Source of the DNA: an uncultured Pelagibacteraceae bacterium
Lineage (GTDB): Bacteria; Pseudomonadota; Alphaproteobacteria; Pelagibacterales; Pelagibacteraceae
Reading direction: 5' to 3'
Assembly: GCA_902617975.1 (NCBI GenBank)
Contig: CACMYV010000004.1
Coordinates: 1 to 64,000, forward strand
DNA length: 64,000 nt
The position numbers and the translations under genes were made by a program. Shown here in pieces: positions 11,657 through 21,998 of this stretch (position 1 is its first letter; the number at the start of each line of letters is the position of its first letter). The notes under the pieces were generated by a model. It did not search any database. It was not told the origin of the DNA and saw nothing but the letters and a program-made list of their open reading frames with translations.

Positions 11657-13030
11657 TTAGATTGAGCTAATTCTAAATAAGTTTTCAACCAAAGCTAACT
11701 GGTCTCTCTTTGCTAATAATACAACTGTATCATCTTTTTGAAATATAAACTTTGATGAAGGGAGTATAAATTTATTATCTCTTAAAATTGCCCCTACACG
11801 AATTTCGTCTGGCAATTCAGCTTTTTTTAATTCTTTGTTAACTAATTCTGAAGTTTCCAATATGTCAGCTTCAATAACTTCGTACTCACCATTTAAAATA
11901 GTATATGCATTCTCAATTGTTCCTTTATGAACGTGTTTTAAGATACTTGAAACTGTACTCATTCTAGGGTCAATTAAATCGTCAATTTTTAAAGATGATT
12001 GTAAGAGTGAATAATTTGGTTTATTCACAAGAGCCATTGTTCTTTTGTTTTTTGAAAATTTTTCAACAAGAACACTAACCATTAAATTATCTTCATCGTC
12101 ATTTGTTAAAGCTAATACAGTTTCTACTTCTTCTAAATTAGCTTCATTTAATACATCTTCATCAAGTCCATTTCCATTTATAACAATTGTATCATTTAAA
12201 TAATTGGCAATAAATTCTGCTCTTGTTTTGTCTTTTTCAATAATTTTAACTCTAGCTTCTTCAAAATTATTTTCGATATTTGAGGCTAAATTAAATCCAA
12301 TATTCCCTCCACCGATTATTAGAATTTTATTAGATATTTTTTCATTATGGCCAAAAACTTTTAAAGTTTCTTCCATTTGATTTGAATTAACAATTACATA
12401 TGCTTTGTCATTGTGTTGGAGTTTGTCATCTTTTCTTAATATTTTAAAACTTTCTTCTCTAATAACACCTAAAATATATGCATTTAAATTTGGAAATTTA
12501 TTGGTTAATTCTTTTAGTTTTATTTCATGAATTGGGCATTTTTCATCAATTAATATTTCTAATAGCCTAATTTTATTATCAGCAAAAGGTACATTATCTA
12601 AAGCTCCTGGAGCCTCTAATTTTCTTTGTAAAGATTTTGCAATCTCTAATTCTGGAGAAATAACATAATCAATTGGTAGATTTTCTTTATTAAAAAGAGT
12701 GGAAAATTTTGGATCTAAATACTCTTGAGACCTTATTCTAGCAATTTTTTTTGGTACCTTAAAAAGGGAATATGCTATTTGACATATAAGCATATTAATT
12801 TCATCATTTCTTGTAACAGCTATTAACATATCAGCATCTGATGTGTTTGCTCTATCTAAAATTTCTGGAGAGGTTGCTTTGCCTACAATTGCTTTTACAT
12901 CAAGAGATTCATTAATTTTTTGAATATCCTCACTTGATTGATCAATAACGGTAATAGAGTGATTTTGTTCTGTTAATAATTTTGCTATTGTAAAACCAAC
13001 TCTTCCAGCTCCACAAATAATTATGTTCAT
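11657..13030 (-). CDS. trkA: Trk system potassium transporter, NAD-binding regulatory subunit
   Basis: 457 aa; two TrkA-N/TrkA-C modules (MNIIICGAGRVGFTIA; ILIIGGGNIGFNLA). Confidence 0.95.
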   Translation of the reverse strand: MNIIICGAGRVGFTIAKLLTEQNHSITVIDQSSEDIQKINESLDVKAIVGKATSPEILDRANTSDADMLIAVTRNDEINMLICQIAYSLFKVPKKIARIRSQEYLDPKFSTLFNKENLPIDYVISPELEIAKSLQRKLEAPGALDNVPFADNKIRLLEILIDEKCPIHEIKLKELTNKFPNLNAYILGVIREESFKILRKDDKLQHNDKAYVIVNSNQMEETLKVFGHNEKISNKILIIGGGNIGFNLASNIENNFEEARVKIIEKDKTRAEFIANYLNDTIVINGNGLDEDVLNEANLEEVETVLALTNDDEDNLMVSVLVEKFSKNKRTMALVNKPNYSLLQSSLKIDDLIDPRMSTVSSILKHVHKGTIENAYTILNGEYEVIEADILETSELVNKELKKAELPDEIRVGAILRDNKFILPSSKFIFQKDDTVVLLAKRDQLALVENLFRISSI

Positions 13031-14385
13031 TAATTTAAATCCTTTACGCCTAATAATTTTAATTTTCTATGTAGGGCAGATCTTTCCATACCAACAAATT
13101 TGGCTGTTTTTGATATATTTCCTCCAAATTTCTTTATTTGAGAAACTAAATATTCTTTTTCAAAATTTTCTCTAGCTTCTCTTAAAGGAATAGACAAATT
13201 TTCAGTAACAGAAAATGTTTCATTTGCTGATTTAGATAATGACTCTTTTATTATATCCAATATTTTTTCTTCATCGTTGCCAGGAGAAAGTATAGCAATT
13301 CTCTCAATAAGATTACGTAATTCTCTTACATTTCCTGGCCAGTCATAATTTAAAAGATAATTATTATCTCTAATTTTAAATTTTTTATAATTATAAGTAT
13401 TACAAATATTTTCAATAAAGTATTCAACAAGCAAAGGGATATCTTCAATTCTTTTATTTAAAGGTTCAATTTCTATATTAAAAACGTTCAATCTATGAAA
13501 TAAATCCTCACGGAAATTTCCATTTCTTATTTCGTTATTAATATTTTTACTAGATGCACAAATAATTCTAACATCAACTTTTATGTCGTGGTTGCTATTA
13601 ATTCTTTTAAATTTTTGATCTATGACAACTCTCAATATTTTAGATTGAGTTTCTAATGGAATTTCAGTAACTTCATCTATTAACAATACACCTCCGGATG
13701 ATTTTTCCAATGCTCCATAAACAATCGATCCATCTTTTCTTTCCTCACCAAACAGTTCTAATTCATATTTTTTTGAATCTAAAAGTGCGCCATTAATAAT
13801 AATAAATGGTCCATTTGAACGTTTCGAATTTTTATAAATTTTCCTTGAAATTAATTCTTTTCCTGATCCAGTTGGCCCACTGATAAAAACTCTACTCTCT
13901 GAATTTGATAATTTTTGAACCTGATCTTTTATTGATGTGATATTCACACTTTTTCCAATAATCTCAAAAGAATGAAATAATTTATTAGATAAAGATTTAT
14001 TTTCTTTTTTTAAATTGATATTTTCTACTGCTCTTTTTACAAAATTTAATAATCTCTCTTTATCAAAAGGTTTTTGTATAAATTCAAAAGCACCAGATCT
14101 TAAAGAATTGATAGCCATTTCAATATTTGCGTGACCAGAAATAATTATTACTGGAATGTCTGGATTTTTATTTTTTATATGTTCAAGTAATTGAATACCA
14201 TCATTGTCACCTTTGTCTAATTTAACATCTATAATTGCAACTTCTGGTAATTTTTTATCTATTTCGGAAAGTCCTTGGTTAAAATTTGCAGCTAATCTTG
14301 TTTTATAACCAGCATCTTGAATTAACTCATCAAGAATATTTCTTATGTCAGCATTATCATCAATAATTAATATTTCTGTAGACAT
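13030..14385 (-). CDS. ntrX: NtrX-type response regulator (REC-AAA+-Fis HTH), lacking the GAFTGA loop
   Basis: 451 aa; REC domain ILIIDDNADIRNIL...VAIIDVKL, GPTGSGKE, GGVLLIDEVTEIP, C-terminal Fis HTH NISKTAKFVGMERSALHRKLKLLGV. Confidence 0.9.
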   Translation of the reverse strand: MSTEILIIDDNADIRNILDELIQDAGYKTRLAANFNQGLSEIDKKLPEVAIIDVKLDKGDNDGIQLLEHIKNKNPDIPVIIISGHANIEMAINSLRSGAFEFIQKPFDKERLLNFVKRAVENINLKKENKSLSNKLFHSFEIIGKSVNITSIKDQVQKLSNSESRVFISGPTGSGKELISRKIYKNSKRSNGPFIIINGALLDSKKYELELFGEERKDGSIVYGALEKSSGGVLLIDEVTEIPLETQSKILRVVIDQKFKRINSNHDIKVDVRIICASSKNINNEIRNGNFREDLFHRLNVFNIEIEPLNKRIEDIPLLVEYFIENICNTYNYKKFKIRDNNYLLNYDWPGNVRELRNLIERIAILSPGNDEEKILDIIKESLSKSANETFSVTENLSIPLREARENFEKEYLVSQIKKFGGNISKTAKFVGMERSALHRKLKLLGVKDLN

Positions 14386-14388
14386 GAA

Positions 14389-16162
14389 TTACTTTGGAAT
14401 TATGATTTGGACTTTAGCTCCATTATTTGTGTTTAAAAATTTAATTGATCCATTATGGTCATTAATTATTTTATCTACTATTGATAGTCCTAAACCAGTT
14501 CCTTTTTCTTTTGTTGTATAATATGGTTTTATTATATCTTTGGTTTTTTTGTCTTTAAAACCTTCGCCTGTATCATTTAAGTTGACAGTTATATAGTCTC
14601 TTCTTTGATTTATTTCTATATCAATATTTTTCAATGATTTGTTGGTTTTTTTGACTTTTTCTTGAATACTTTCTATAGAATTTTTGATTAAATTAAAAAA
14701 CAACCTATTAAATTGCTCATTATCAAATTTTATTACAACTTTTTTTCCTGTTTTATTGTTAACTTTAAAAACGATAGAAGTATCAATTTTTTTTCAATAA
14801 TTGAATATTTTCATCTAATATTTTAAGTAAATCATTGTTTTTAAAATGAGGCTTAGGCATTCTTGCAAAATCTGAAAATTCATTTACTAAATTTTCGATT
14901 TGTTTAATTTGTTTTAAAATTGTTTTTAAATTGTCTTGATATTTTTGTTTCTTTTCATTGTTCAAATCGGGTAAATATTTAGAGTTTAAATTATCAATTG
15001 TTAATTGGATAGGCGTTAATGGGTTTTTTATTTCGTGTGCCATTTTTCTTGCCACAGTTTCCCATGCTTCATGCCTTTCATTTGAAAGTAGTTTTTCTTG
15101 CTGATTTTTTAATTTCTCTATCATAGAATTAAAATTTTTATTTAATAACTCCATTTCTCTGTCAGCTTTAAGTTCAGGAACTTTAACATCTAAATTTCCT
15201 TTTCCAATTTTTTCGGATGCTGTTATTAAATTATTGATAGAAATAAAAAACCTTGAAGAAAATCGAATTGCTATTGTTATAGATAGAAATAATAATAATG
15301 TTACAAGAGAAATATAAATTATTGCAAAAGAAATCCTTATACCAAGGCTTTGATTTTCAACAGTATAATAAAAATTTACAGCCTCTTCTGATTCAATCAA
15401 ATAATTAGAAATATTTTTATCTAAATTTTTAATTACATATAGAAATATATCATCAAAATTCTGCAATCTTATTACAGCAGCAGATCTATTTTCTAGAGCA
15501 TTTATTATTTTTAAAGGACGATCATCAGATCTAACCATTTCAATAGCACGATCTTCAATTTTGATATATTTTGAGTCGTTTGCTGATAAGATTAGTTCAC
15601 CATTTGAATTAATTAAATATAATTGGTCAATGTCTCTAATAATATTTTGAGTATTTAGAAATGATTTAAACCTGCTGAGGTCAGTTTTATAAATTTTATG
15701 ATATTTATTTAAGTCGAAAGCGATCAATATTATTTCTGACTGAATTTTGTTTTTTTTTTCATCAACATAATTTTTAGCTATTTCATAAGAATTATTTACA
15801 GCAGTAGTAATTTTTTTGTCAAAATATTTTTCAAGAGCAAAGGAAAAAATAAATAAAGAAAAAATTGCTATTAATAAAGAGGGTATTAAAGTGAAAAGAC
15901 CAAAAGATACTATATATTTTCTATTTGCAATAGAGCCTCTCACATTGATGTTATTTTTAATAGAATTTTTGATATCAATAAAAATTAGTACAAAAAATAA
16001 AAGTAGAAATACAATGTTTAGAATTAATACTAGCTGTAAATTTTGTTCATTTAACTTTATAAAGCTTTTATCAATAAATGTTAAAAATGTAATAAATGAA
16101 AGAAAAACAGTCAGAAAAAATATTATTATTATAAATAAATTTCTTTTTATGAAAGCTATCAT
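14389..16162 (-). CDS. ntrY: NtrY-type sensor histidine kinase, reading frame interrupted by a 1-nt shift at an A8 tract (14787..14794); ORF track shows it as 14783..16162 (TM/HAMP/HisKA) and 14389..14703 (HATPase)
   Basis: 5' ORF has TMs, HAMP-like region and H-box ETVARKMAHEIKNPLTPIQLTID; 3' ORF has N-box FFNLIKNSIESI and G boxes DTGEGF, GTGLGLSIVDKI. Omitting one A joins them: LLKKIDTSIVFKVNNKTGKKVVIKFDNEQFNRLFFNLIKNS. Confidence 0.85.
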
Positions 16163-16199
16163 AAACTATGAATATATATAAAAATTTATAAATAAATAC

Positions 16200-17291
16200 A
16201 TGAGTGATTGTTTTATATTATTAAGTGCAGGAAAAAGTAAGAGATTTAAATCAAAAATAAATAAGCAATTTATAACCTATAAAAATAAGCCTTTATTTGA
16301 GCATTCGTTAAAAACAGCTATAGATTCAAATTTATTTAAAAAAATTTTAATAGTTTCAAATAAAAAAATTAATTACAAAAATGTAAAAGTAATCAAAGGA
16401 GGTAAAGAAAGACATAATTCAACGCAAAAGGCACTTAATTATTTAAAAAACAAAAAAATAAAAAATGTTTTTATCCATGACTCTGCAAGACCAAATTTAT
16501 CATTAAATTTACTTAAAAAATTAAAAAATCAATTAAAAGCTAACAGTGCTGTTGTGCCATATATAAACTCAGAAAATTCAGTAAAGTATAAATACAAAAA
16601 CAAAATAAATAATTTAGATAGAGATAAAGTTTTATTAACCCAAACTCCACAATGTTTTAATTTTAAGGAGCTATCTAGCTTATACAAAACTAACAAAGCA
16701 AAAATTACTGATGAGGCTAGTTTATATTTAAATAACAATAAAAAAATTAAATTCATTCTTGGGGATAAAAATAATTTTAAAATAACAACAGTACACGATT
16801 TAAAATACTTAAAATCAGAAACTTATTATGGAATTGGCTTTGATATACATAGATTAATTAAAAATAAGAAACTTTATCTTGGAGGTGTTAATATTCCATT
16901 TCACTCTGGGCTTAAAGGACATTCTGATGGTGATGTTATCCTTCACGCTATAATTGATGGTTTGCTTGGAGCTATGAGAAAAAGTGATATTGGAACTCTT
17001 TTTCCAAGTGATTCAAGTAGATTTAAAAATATCAGATCGAAAAATATGCTTATGCCCGTTGTAAAGTTATTAAAGAATAATAATTTTTACATAAATAATA
17101 TAGATATAAACTTAATTTGTGAAAATCCTAAAGTATCAAAAATTAGAAAAAAAGTAATAAAATCAATATCTAGTTTATTATCATTAAACGAAAGTTTTAT
17201 AAATTTAAAAGGTAAAACAGTTGAAAAATTAGGTATAATTGGAAAAGAACAAGCAATTGCATGTGAAGTAATTTGCTCATTATCAAGATGA
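16200..17291 (+). CDS. ispDF: bifunctional IspD/IspF (MEP cytidylyltransferase / MEcPP synthase)
   Basis: 363 aa; N-terminal IspD (LSAGKSKRF, HDSARP) fused to IspF (YGIGFDIHRL, GHSDGDVILHAIIDGLLGA). Confidence 0.95.
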   Translation: MSDCFILLSAGKSKRFKSKINKQFITYKNKPLFEHSLKTAIDSNLFKKILIVSNKKINYKNVKVIKGGKERHNSTQKALNYLKNKKIKNVFIHDSARPNLSLNLLKKLKNQLKANSAVVPYINSENSVKYKYKNKINNLDRDKVLLTQTPQCFNFKELSSLYKTNKAKITDEASLYLNNNKKIKFILGDKNNFKITTVHDLKYLKSETYYGIGFDIHRLIKNKKLYLGGVNIPFHSGLKGHSDGDVILHAIIDGLLGAMRKSDIGTLFPSDSSRFKNIRSKNMLMPVVKLLKNNNFYINNIDINLICENPKVSKIRKKVIKSISSLLSLNESFINLKGKTVEKLGIIGKEQAIACEVICSLSR

Positions 17292-17779
17292 AAAAAATCA
17301 ATATTTTAATTTCAACTTTTTTTGGAAATGGATATATTTCAAAAGTTCCTGGAACATTTACATCACTTAGTACATTGATAATTCTTTATATACTTTTTGA
17401 AGTACTTAATTTTAAAAATTTAAATTATATATTAATATTGTATTCAATCATATTTTTTTATTCTTTTTATGCAGTAATGGACTCAGAAACTGAGTTTGAA
17501 AATAAAGATCCTAGACAAATTGTTATTGATGAGGTGTTAGGACAAGCATTGCCTTTGATATTGATTGTTTACCTTTCTTCACTTGATCTAATAAGTATCC
17601 CTGTTGAAATATATTATTTACTATCTTTTATTTTTTTTAGATTTTTTGATATTGTAAAACCTTTTCCAGTTAGTTATTTCGACAAAGAACATAAAAACTT
17701 CTTTGGAATAATAATGGATGATATAATGGCAGGTTTATATACCATGATATTGATTTACCTAATAAGTCTCAAATTTTAA
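17273..17779 (+). CDS. pgpA: phosphatidylglycerophosphatase A (likely start ATG at 17288)
   Basis: TFFGNGYISKVPGTFTSL, DPRQIVIDEVLGQ, FFRFFDIVKPFP motifs. Confidence 0.92.
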   Translation: MLIIKMKKINILISTFFGNGYISKVPGTFTSLSTLIILYILFEVLNFKNLNYILILYSIIFFYSFYAVMDSETEFENKDPRQIVIDEVLGQALPLILIVYLSSLDLISIPVEIYYLLSFIFFRFFDIVKPFPVSYFDKEHKNFFGIIMDDIMAGLYTMILIYLISLKF

Positions 17780-18243
17780 TGAACATTGAAAAGCTTCATA
17801 AGAAATTAATTAAAAAAAACATAACTTTATCAATAGCAGAGTCATGCACAGGAGGCTTGTTATCAAGTAAATTTACTGGACTAAGTGGTTCTTCAAAGTA
17901 CTTCCAAATGGGTTTAGTTACTTACTCAAACAATGCTAAAATTAAAATATTAAAAGTTAACAAAAATATCATAGACAAGTATGGCTCTGTTAGTCCTGAG
18001 TGTTGCAGAGCTATGGTGCAAGGATTATCAAAAATATCAAAAAGTAAAATTAATATATCTATTACTGGTATAGCTGGTCCTAATGGTATGACTAAAGATA
18101 AACCTGTTGGTCTTGTATATATAGGTTTAACAAAAAGAAACAAAACTATAGTTTCAAAAAATTTTTTTAAGAAAAAAGATAGAAAATCAATACAAAATAA
18201 AACTGTTGAAAAGTGTATTGAGTTAATTCAAGATATTATTTAA
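17779..18243 (+). CDS. pncC: CinA C-terminal domain / nicotinamide-nucleotide amidohydrolase
   Basis: 154 aa; SIAESCTGGLLSSKFT, SVSPECCRAM, ITGIAGPNG. Confidence 0.92.
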   Translation: MNIEKLHKKLIKKNITLSIAESCTGGLLSSKFTGLSGSSKYFQMGLVTYSNNAKIKILKVNKNIIDKYGSVSPECCRAMVQGLSKISKSKINISITGIAGPNGMTKDKPVGLVYIGLTKRNKTIVSKNFFKKKDRKSIQNKTVEKCIELIQDII

Positions 18244-18255
18244 TACCAATAAAGA

Positions 18256-18693
18256 TCACAAACTTTCTGCTCTTTTTTGAAAAGCATCTGCTATTTTATT
18301 AAGACCAAATTGAAATGATTTAGCCATAATAATATTAAGAAATTTATTCTTAATTTCAAAATCAACATCGAAATGAACTTCTGTAAAATTATCTTTTTCG
18401 ATAAATTTCCAGTTATTTTCAAGATAATTAAGTGGTCCATCAATATTCGTGACATGGATATGATCATTTATTTTATCAAATCTAACATCGCTTTTATAAG
18501 TATCTGTGAAAGGTCTTTTACCAATAGTTAAATCAGCTATTATATTAATAGAATCTTTTACCTCTTTTTTTTCGTACACCTTTGAATCTATACAAAAAGG
18601 AATAAATTCTGGATATTTTTCAATATCTAAAACAAAATTTATAAGTGTTTTTTTATCGCGTTCTATATGTCGCGTTACAGATGCTTTTGGCAT
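18256..18693 (-). CDS. COQ10/RatA-type START-domain protein
   Basis: 145 aa; YPEFIPFC...VHFDVDFEIKNKFLNIIM, polyketide cyclase/START fold family. Confidence 0.88.
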   Translation of the reverse strand: MPKASVTRHIERDKKTLINFVLDIEKYPEFIPFCIDSKVYEKKEVKDSINIIADLTIGKRPFTDTYKSDVRFDKINDHIHVTNIDGPLNYLENNWKFIEKDNFTEVHFDVDFEIKNKFLNIIMAKSFQFGLNKIADAFQKRAESL

Positions 18694-18697
18694 GAAA

Positions 18698-19621
18698 TTA
18701 ATTAAGTCTGTTTTGTTTTAATTTAGCAAAATCTTCATCTGCATGATAGGATGATCTCGTTAAAGGAGACGAAGAAACCAATAAAAATCCTTTTGATTTT
18801 GCTATTACTTCTAATTCTTTAAATTCATCTGGATGATAATACCTATGTAGAGGATGATGTTTTACTGACGGCTGTAGGTATTGACCAATTGTTAAAAAAT
18901 CCACATCAGCTGATCTTAGATCATCCATTACTTGGATTATTTCATCTCTCTCTTCACCTAAACCAACCATTATTCCAGATTTGGTAAATACTTTTTTATT
19001 ATTTATTTTTGCATTCTTAAGAAGTTCTAAAGATGCAAAGTATCTAGCACCCGGTCTCACTTTGACATACAGTCTTGGTACTGTTTCGATATTGTGATTA
19101 AAAACATCAGGATTAGACTCTAATATTGTTTTATAAGACTCACCTTTTCTTAAAAAATCTGGTGTCAAAACTTCAATTGTAGTATTTGGATTTTTTTTTC
19201 TTGTCATTAATACTACTTCTTTAAAATGATTTGATCCACCATCTGGTAAGTCATCTCTGTCAACAGAGGTTATAACAACATGTCTTAAATTTAATTTATT
19301 TACTGCATTTGCAATTTTAACATGTTCAAATGGATCTAATTTTTCTGGTTTTCCTGTTTTAACATCACAAAAAGCACAAGCTCTTGTGCAAGTATCTCCC
19401 ATAATCATAAAAGTTGCATGTCGTTTACTCCAGCACTCTGTTATATTTGGGCAGTTTGCTTCCTGACAAACAGTAACAAGATTATTTTGATTAACTACAG
19501 TTTTGGTATGAAAAAATTCTTTACTATCTGAAAGTTTAGACCTAATCCATTCTGGTTTCTTTTTAATTGGATTTATCGGGTTTCTTACTTTTTCCGGATG
19601 TCTTGGTTTATTTTTTTCCAT
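18698..19621 (-). CDS. lipA: lipoyl synthase
   Basis: 307 aa; [13 protein letters not shown] and [10 protein letters not shown] Fe-S motifs, [12 protein letters not shown]. Confidence 0.97.
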   Translation of the reverse strand: MEKNKPRHPEKVRNPINPIKKKPEWIRSKLSDSKEFFHTKTVVNQNNLVTVCQEANCPNITECWSKRHATFMIMGDTCTRACAFCDVKTGKPEKLDPFEHVKIANAVNKLNLRHVVITSVDRDDLPDGGSNHFKEVVLMTRKKNPNTTIEVLTPDFLRKGESYKTILESNPDVFNHNIETVPRLYVKVRPGARYFASLELLKNAKINNKKVFTKSGIMVGLGEERDEIIQVMDDLRSADVDFLTIGQYLQPSVKHHPLHRYYHPDEFKELEVIAKSKGFLLVSSSPLTRSSYHADEDFAKLKQNRLN

Positions 19622-19913
19622 TATGTTTAATTATATAGGTAGTCTCTCCCTCTTTTCCAAATAAAAATTTGTCTCGTATTAAAATTTCAATAAAATCAAG
19701 GTCTATATTTTCAGTTAATAATGAGTTTTTATGCTCTAAATCTTGAATTTTGATTCGTAGATCTTTCTGTTTAATTTTTAAATCTTTGTGAATCTCTTTT
19801 TTTTTTACATAGGAAATTAAACCTCTATCACCACCTAATAAGTTGAAAAAAAAATAAATAAACAAAAATGTTACTATTAAAATAAAATAATTTTTTTTTA
19901 TTTTATCTAACAT
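19608..19913 (-). CDS. ftsB: septum formation initiator FtsB/DivIC family
   Basis: 101 aa; single TM + coiled coil, position between eno and lipA. Confidence 0.75.
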   Translation of the reverse strand: MLDKIKKNYFILIVTFLFIYFFFNLLGGDRGLISYVKKKEIHKDLKIKQKDLRIKIQDLEHKNSLLTENIDLDFIEILIRDKFLFGKEGETTYIIKHNGKK

Positions 19914-21172
19914 TAATTAATATTATGCATTTTAGATTTTTTTCCAAGATTATGCTCGATTCTTAACAATTGGTTATATTTTGATACTCGTTCTGATCTA
20001 GACAATGATCCTGTTTTTATTTGATTAGAATCAGTGCCAACTGCAAAATCTGCAATAAATGTGTCTTCACTGTCTCCAGACCTGTGAGAAATTATAGTTT
20101 TATAACCTATCAATTTTGCAAATTTTATTACCTCTAATGTTTCAGTTACGGTTCCAATTTGATTTAATTTAATCAAAATTGAATTTGCCGAAACATTCAA
20201 GAAACCAATTTTTAATCGTTCCAAATTTGTAACAAATAGGTCATCACCAACAATTTGCACTTTATCTTTTGTTTGTGTTAATAATTTTGTCCATGCAGAC
20301 CAATCATTTTCACCAAATGGATCTTCTATCGATTTTATTTTATATTTTCTTATTAATTTTAGGTATTTAGAAATTGTTTTGTCTACATTTACGTACTTTT
20401 TAGAATGAATTGAATAATGTTTATTTTTTATTAACTCATTCGCCGCAACATCCAGACATATAACTACATCTTTTCCATTTTTAAAACCAGATAAGTTTAT
20501 TGCTTTTACTATAAGTTTTAACGCGCTTTCATTATCATTTATCATTGGAGCGAACCCACCTTCATCTCCTACAGAAGTGGAATGACCCATTTTCTTAATT
20601 AAATCTTTTAATTTATTAATAACAATAAAACATATTCTAACACCCTCAGAAAAAGATTTAGCTTTATCTGGTCTTATCATGAACTCTTGGATTCTGAGGC
20701 CATTATTTGCGTGTGCACCTCCATTTATTATATTCATTAAAGGATAAGGTAATTTAAAATTTTTACTTATTAGCAAATTTTTATAAATTGGAATTTTTTT
20801 AATTTTAGATGATAATTTTTTTACAGCTATTGAAACTGAAAGAATTGCATTAGCTCCAACTCTATTTTTTTGTTTTGTACCATCAAGTCTTATTAATAAA
20901 TTATCTATTTTTTCTTGTTGATGAACATTAAAATTTTTTAACTTATTTGATATTACTTTATTTATAAATTCAACAGGTTTTAAAACACTTTTTCCAAGAT
21001 ATTTTTTATTATTTATATCTCTTTTTTCAAAAGCTTCGTAAGTTCCTGTAGATGCACCCGAGGGACAAATCGCTGAAGCACTAATGTCTTTTACAAATAC
21101 TTCGGTTTCTATAGTTGGATTTCCTCTACTATCAAAAACTTGTCTTGCAATAATTTTTGAAATTTTAGACAT
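19913..21172 (-). CDS. eno: enolase
   Basis: 419 aa; ARQVFDSRGNPTIETEV, IEDPFGENDW, ISHRSGDSEDTFIADFAV. Confidence 0.98.
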   Translation of the reverse strand: MSKISKIIARQVFDSRGNPTIETEVFVKDISASAICPSGASTGTYEAFEKRDINNKKYLGKSVLKPVEFINKVISNKLKNFNVHQQEKIDNLLIRLDGTKQKNRVGANAILSVSIAVKKLSSKIKKIPIYKNLLISKNFKLPYPLMNIINGGAHANNGLRIQEFMIRPDKAKSFSEGVRICFIVINKLKDLIKKMGHSTSVGDEGGFAPMINDNESALKLIVKAINLSGFKNGKDVVICLDVAANELIKNKHYSIHSKKYVNVDKTISKYLKLIRKYKIKSIEDPFGENDWSAWTKLLTQTKDKVQIVGDDLFVTNLERLKIGFLNVSANSILIKLNQIGTVTETLEVIKFAKLIGYKTIISHRSGDSEDTFIADFAVGTDSNQIKTGSLSRSERVSKYNQLLRIEHNLGKKSKMHNIN

Positions 21173-21998
21173 TATTTTTTTTTACTAGATTATCTATTTC
21201 AACTATCTGACTTATAAGATTATCTAACTCTTTAAGTGGAACCATATTTGGACCATCAGAGGGAGCATTATCAGGATCTTGATGTGTTTCTATAAAAATT
21301 GCAGCTAAACCAACTGCAACAGCCGCTCTTGATAAATGTTCGACAAATTCTCTTTGTCCACCACTTTTATTACCTTGACCTCCTGGTTGTTGAACTGAAT
21401 GAGTGGCATCAAAAACAATCGGGTAACCGTTCTTTGCCATTATAGGAATTGATCTCATGTCAGACACTAAAGTGTTATATCCAAAACTAGCTCCTCTCTC
21501 TGTTACAAGAATATTATTATTTCCAGAGTTAGATATTTTTTTTGTTACATTTGCCATATCCCACGGAGCTAAGAACTGACCCTTTTTTACATTAATGATT
21601 TTTTTTGTTTTTGCGGCAGCAACTAATAAATCTGTTTGTCGACATAAGAATGCAGGAATTTGTAAAACGTCTACATGTGGGGCAACGATTGCACACTGTT
21701 CTACATTATGAATATCTGTAAGGACAGGAATTTTCATTTGTTTTTTTATTTTATCAAAAATTGGTAACGAATTTTCTAATCCGGCTCCTCTTTTTCCATC
21801 AAGGCTTGTTCTGTTAGCTTTATCAAATGATGTTTTGTATATAAATCCAATATTATATTTATCAGTTATATTTTTAATTTCCCCTGCCATGTCTAAAGCA
21901 TGTTGTTCAGTTTCCATTTGGCAGGGTCCAGCAATTAAACATATTTTGTTTAAATTTGAAATTTTTATATCGTTGCAACTAACAATTCTATTTTCCAT
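21165..21998 (-). CDS. kdsA: 3-deoxy-8-phosphooctulonate (KDO-8-P) synthase
   Basis: 277 aa; LIAGPCQMETE, FKTSFDKANRTS-like, FDATHSVQQPGG. Confidence 0.96.
   Translation of the reverse strand: MENRIVSCNDIKISNLNKICLIAGPCQMETEQHALDMAGEIKNITDKYNIGFIYKTSFDKANRTSLDGKRGAGLENSLPIFDKIKKQMKIPVLTDIHNVEQCAIVAPHVDVLQIPAFLCRQTDLLVAAAKTKKIINVKKGQFLAPWDMANVTKKISNSGNNNILVTERGASFGYNTLVSDMRSIPIMAKNGYPIVFDATHSVQQPGGQGNKSGGQREFVEHLSRAAVAVGLAAIFIETHQDPDNAPSDGPNMVPLKELDNLISQIVEIDNLVKKNNV

Noticed and set aside
14389-14703. Independent small HATPase gene
   Set aside because: Begins at a TTG in the middle of the N-box with no RBS; continuity with ntrY through the A8 tract is the better explanation.
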